10,815 bases of DNA. It comes from Oehlia diaphana (taxonomy: Eukaryota > Glomeromycota > Glomeromycetes > Glomerales > Glomeraceae). Below, piece by piece: positions 8,001 to 10,815 of this stretch. The stretch is from the NCBI GenBank assembly GCA_003833135.1, contig QZLH01001821.1, positions 21,116 to 31,930 on the forward strand. Direction: 5' to 3'. Position 1 is the first letter of the stretch, and every line of letters begins with the position of its first letter. The translations under genes and the position numbers were made by a program. The notes below the pieces were generated by a model. That model had not been told where the DNA came from. It searched no databases and saw only the letters and a program-made list of their open reading frames with translations.

Positions 8001-8019
8001 CAGCGATTTTTTTCATTAA

Positions 8020-8870
8020 AATCGTAACCGTGTGATTTAAATTCAATATTGCAAATAAAAGAGTATTAGATAAAATTATTTTTGATAAATATGTTTGCAA
8101 AAATTTTTTGATCTTTACGATAAAATTTTTAAAAAGCCGTCAGTCGATTAATAAATTTACTCTCTACATATTTAAAAAAAAAAAACCCAGGCGACAATCG
8201 CCCAGGCGACATTTAGCAATTCCTAATTATGTTTACAATAATATAGCTATTTATATTAATGATTTGACGTTTAAGTATAGAATGAAATTCGGATTAATTA
8301 AGGAATTGTGAAAAAATAATTATCAATAAAAATTGATTAATTTTTTACAAGTATTTTCGAAAAAACTTTATATTTATGTAAATACTATAAATATTTTTAT
8401 AAATTTTATAATTATTTCTTATTATTTTATATTACGTCAATCTTAAACTCATAATCAACTTAGGAAAAATATTTGAAGAATTAAATGTATTATAATCTGT
8501 TCATTTCATTTATTATTAATTCTTTTGTTATTCATTTTACTCATTTTACTCGAAAAATTATTAAATTTAACTATAACCATTTGAATTAAAATCTTTACTC
8601 AAAAATCTGATGATTATTTAGAGAATTTCGGATATGGATTTGGTTATAATAATTTATTATTAAATCAACAATTTCTTCAATTAATTAATTATAAAATATT
8701 ATAAAAATATCAATTTTTTTTTTTGATTTTTATGAATTTGAAAATCAAACTATTCATCCAAGCGTTCAATTTAATTGTAAAAACCTTAATCAACTTTCTA
8801 TCAACGTCGGACAATCTTCCTATATGTTATAAATATATTTAATACAATATTTATTTCTTTATTTAATAAT
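8020..8870. other. A+T-rich DNA, no supported gene
   Basis: Stops and homopolymer runs are frequent. A 67-codon frame at 8108-8311 crosses the CCCAGGCGAC repeat and an A-run and has no coding character. Nothing else was recognised apart from that small repeat. Confidence 0.5.
8186..8210. repeat. Direct repeat CCCAGGCGAC x2 with embedded hairpin
   Basis: The 10-mer occurs at 8186-8195 and 8201-8210, separated by AATCG. Across the junction, GGCGA (8190-8194) pairs with TCGCC (8198-8202). It is G+C-rich and follows a 14-A run, so it may be the edge of an inserted repeat. Confidence 0.6.
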
Positions 8871-8874
8871 AAAA

Positions 8875-9115
8875 AAAATTTTGGGGAAGAAAAAGGATAA
8901 AGAAAGAAATCGATTTAAAAAAGAGAAATTTCCGAAAAAAGGAATCTGAAAAAAGGTCAAAAAGAGTGAAAATTTTTTTTTTTAAAAAAAAATAACAATA
9001 CGGTCTAAAAAAAAAGATCGAAAAAAAAGTTAATATAAAAAAATCGGTCTTAAAAGACCGAAATAGGATTATTTAATAAAAAAAAAATAATAATTTGGAA
9101 AAAAAATTAAACCTA
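8875..9115. repeat. Purine-rich (A/G) low-complexity tract, second copy
   Basis: This is a plus-strand A/G-rich stretch with GAAAAAAGG-like words, similar in character to 2620-2995. Both tracts are followed within 300 bp by degenerate plus-strand coding remnants. It contains the hairpin at 9044-9061. Confidence 0.55.
9044..9061. repeat. Perfect hairpin TCGGTCTT-AA-AAGACCGA
   Basis: This is an 8-bp perfect stem with a 2-nt loop. GGTCTAAAA and GATCGAAAA words nearby (9002-9022) look like degraded versions. It could be a transposon-internal palindrome. No terminator function is implied, because no adjacent gene reads into it. Confidence 0.55.
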
Positions 9116-9260
9116 AACGGGAAAAATCATATTCTCATAGATTTCACTCAGTTACACCGATTTATCACTATTATATTTCGTAACATGATTAGGAGTATCA
9201 GATTGTTTTATTTAACAAGTTTGTATTATTAAAAAAAATCAAAAATTCTGTGTATCAAAC

Positions 9261-9697
9261 CTTTGCAGAAAAAAACTGCCTATTATCAAATCAATAGTAG
9301 GCGGATGGACAGAGTGAAAGAAGTTACCTGAAACAAAATGGGCTTTTGATAACCTTGACGATCCAATTGGTCCTTCTTAAAATCTACATGGAGATTATAA
9401 TGGAACCATTATATGTAGCTATTGTGAAATGTTCATCGCTTCTTTAGTAGGAATAAACCCGTGAACAATTCTTGTAAATAAGCGATCAGAATTATCACTT
9501 CTAAATTTTGTTTAGTGTATTTACTAGTGTATTAAAATATTATTTTAGATGATTGCGGAAAAGAATATGGATATAAAGAATATGACAAAGATGGAACCAA
9601 TGGAAAAACTATTTTCCGAAAATTCGTTTCCTCGGGAAACGATCAGAGACACGTGATTTTACACGAAAAGTATATATCTCGAAATTCATTAAGATAG
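9261..9697 (+). pseudogene. Broken plus-strand gene with CxxC motif, two-exon remnant
   Basis: One frame reads KKLPIIKSIVGGWTE, then TGA (9315-9317), then KKLPETKWAFDNLDDPIGPS, TAA (9378-9380), NLHGDYNGTIICSYCEMF and SLVGINP, then TGA (9462-9464). A probable intron follows (GTAAAT near 9474 to TTTTAG ending at 9548). A second coding block (9551-9697) reads DCGKEYGYKEYDKDGTNG and RKFVSSGNDQRHVILHEKY and ends RNSLR at TAG 9695-9697. The protein-like composition across three stops argues for a pseudogene. C-x2-C in the first block and the downstream Cys and His residues hint at a degraded zinc-binding protein, but no known finger is complete. The family was not recognised. Confidence 0.5.
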
Positions 9698-10332
9698 AAA
9701 AATTCAAAGGGAAATAACGAAGCATCACTTAATTCCATTTCCTATTATTTTCATAACCGAATTCTGGTATTTGCATTAATATGAAACGCTTTCACCTAAT
9801 AATAACAAAAATGGTGATATATTTCGTTAAAATAGCTATTATACACAAATAAAACCATTGCATTCGGAATAAAAAATTACTTTTATTTGTTTCATTAAAT
9901 ATAATCAGTAAAAATTAGTAATAATAAATAAAAGAGTAACTAATGGAAAACGCGGGAGAGACAAATAGGACATATGACTAATATGCAGTAATATCATTAA
10001 CACGTATCAGTATCAATAAAAGTTTTGATACTGACTCATATCAAAGCGTCGTAACTCCAGGATTGCTGAAAGCAAGGGCTCTTTGATGTTATTACAAATT
10101 TATTGCCTTGTGCGAGTGACAAATTGTTACGTTAATCACTTTTGCCAAGAAATTAATACACGCAAGAAATAGACATAGCCTGTGATACATGCGAAAAATA
10201 AAATTGAAATCATAGAATGACGCGAACCTAAATCATTATACATTTGATCTGCAATAGTCAAAATATAATCAATACAAAAAGTTTATGATTTATCAATGAA
10301 AAAAATTCCTTATAAACTTTTCCTTTTGTTTT
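9698..10332. other. Intergenic DNA with no supported gene
   Basis: The base composition is slightly less A+T-rich around 10040-10260, but no convincing frame spans it. A minus-strand frame of about 40 codons near 10100-10230 has no start context or recognisable product. The only structure noted is the inverted repeat at 10007-10034. Confidence 0.45.
10007..10034. repeat. Inverted repeat TCAGTATCAA / TTGATACTGA
   Basis: Perfect 10-bp arms at 10007-10016 and 10025-10034 have an 8-nt spacer. The function is unknown. It could be a protein-binding dyad or a remnant of an element. Confidence 0.7.
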
Positions 10333-10418
10333 TTCTTTCTGCAAAAAAATATTTTTACATTTATTATTTCGTATCTTCTTTCTGCAAAAAAATATTTTTA
10401 CATTTATTATTTCGTATC
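10333..10418. repeat. Perfect 43-bp tandem duplication
   Basis: The unit starting TTCTTTCTGC and ending TTTCGTATC occurs at 10333-10375 and again, with no differences, at 10376-10418. Identity in such labile A+T DNA implies a recent event or an assembly artefact. It ends immediately before an ATG at 10419. Confidence 0.95.
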
Positions 10419-10581
10419 ATGTCTATTACCGTTGCTAAGGTCGATACTAGTAGCGTCAATATGACAGATTTGTGATATTGTGTGACAAAGATCTAATTTT
10501 GTATTTATTCTAACTATTACTGACAATATAGTTGAAGTACGAAGTAACTGCCTTATTTCCACAGCCTATTCCTCAAAGAAC

Positions 10582-10815
10582 ATGGAAGAAAGAGAATACG
10601 TTGAAAATAAGAATGGTAATTTAAACATTGGTAATTATTTGTAACATAAATTTTTATTATTAATATTATGACTATTCTGTTACAAGGTAATAATGTTCCT
10701 TACATAACTAAAGAAAACGCGTGTGAAATTCACCAAATTTTAAATGATCCGAATGTATTGGATATGTTTTTTGGCAGTGAAGAACCACCATATGTTAAAC
10801 AAAACTTGTACATTG
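10582..10815 (+). CDS. 5' part of an intron-containing gene, product unknown, runs off the window
   Basis: The best model starts at ATG 10582 (MEEREYVENKN), has a 71-nt intron from GTAATT at 10616 to ACAAG ending at 10686, and continues in frame from 10687 as GNNVPYITKENACEIHQI, then NDPNVLDMFF and GSEEPPYVKQNLYI to the edge. The junction restores a Gly codon exactly, and the intron length matches those of the M20 gene. Without splicing, an alternative start is ATG 10668 (MTILLQGNNVPY), which reads through to the same exon. A further upstream exon is possible: ATG 10419 opens MSITVAKVDTSSVNMTDL, and a CTAAC branch-like site with TAG acceptor lies at 10510-10530. The second exon is convincingly coding, but the family is not recognised. 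Confidence 0.6.

Noticed and set aside
7132..8019. Frames of up to 196 codons resembling hydrophobic membrane proteins
   Set aside because: The apparent membrane segments follow from T/C-rich simple sequence and a degenerate minisatellite. Several frames are open together and none has a balanced residue mix.
8108..8311. 67-codon plus-strand frame
   Set aside because: It runs through a 14-A stretch and a 10-bp direct repeat, with Lys/Ile/Asn-rich composition and no recognisable motif.
10582..10644. A 20-codon upstream open frame as a regulatory uORF
   Set aside because: It is better explained as exon 1 read into the intron, since splicing at 10616/10686 joins it in frame to the next exon. 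A uORF remains possible only if the 10668 start is used.

Overview
This looks like nuclear DNA from an AT-rich fungus. The evidence is one clearly recognisable gene split by many short (70-103 nt) GT-AG introns, long near-pure A+T intergenic stretches, and several transposon-like ends and degenerate coding remnants. An arbuscular mycorrhizal fungus (Glomeromycotina, Rhizophagus-like) fits best. That assignment is an inference from composition and intron style, because no rRNA or other taxonomic marker is present. No tRNA, rRNA, CRISPR or prokaryotic operon structure was seen.

Left third (1-4319): the window opens inside a hAT-like DNA transposon end (about 1-189) with a 12-bp minisatellite. 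A short coding-like tail follows immediately. Next come a pyrimidine-rich low-complexity tract, a spaced direct duplication of about 144 bp, an AT palindrome holding the only ambiguous base (1050), and a possible Tc1/mariner-like end near 1507. From about 1860 to 3256 there are scattered plus-strand coding remnants, some with in-frame stops, around an A/G-rich tract. At 3331-3626 lies a compact, probably non-autonomous mobile element built from repeats of the palindrome GACTCGAGTC, with a GC-rich inverted repeat in its middle.

Centre (4320-6394, minus strand): the only complete gene. Eleven exons join in one continuous frame to give a 415-residue peptidase M20 family amidohydrolase of the M20D / PM20D2 type, with the full metal-binding set. 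One exon is only 22 nt. All ten junctions keep the frame, so the gene appears intact.

Right third (6395-10815): AT-rich upstream DNA, then a repeat containing a GC-rich hairpin that runs into a second, longer pyrimidine-rich tract (7130-8000) related to the one at 310-712. A second A/G-rich tract follows (8875-9115). After it lies a broken plus-strand coding region (9261-9697) with a CxxC motif and three in-frame stops. Near the right edge are a perfect 43-bp tandem duplication and the 5' part of another intron-containing plus-strand gene that runs off the window. No two genes here form an evident pathway or cluster. The window reads as one housekeeping metabolic gene in a transposon-rich, decaying neighbourhood.
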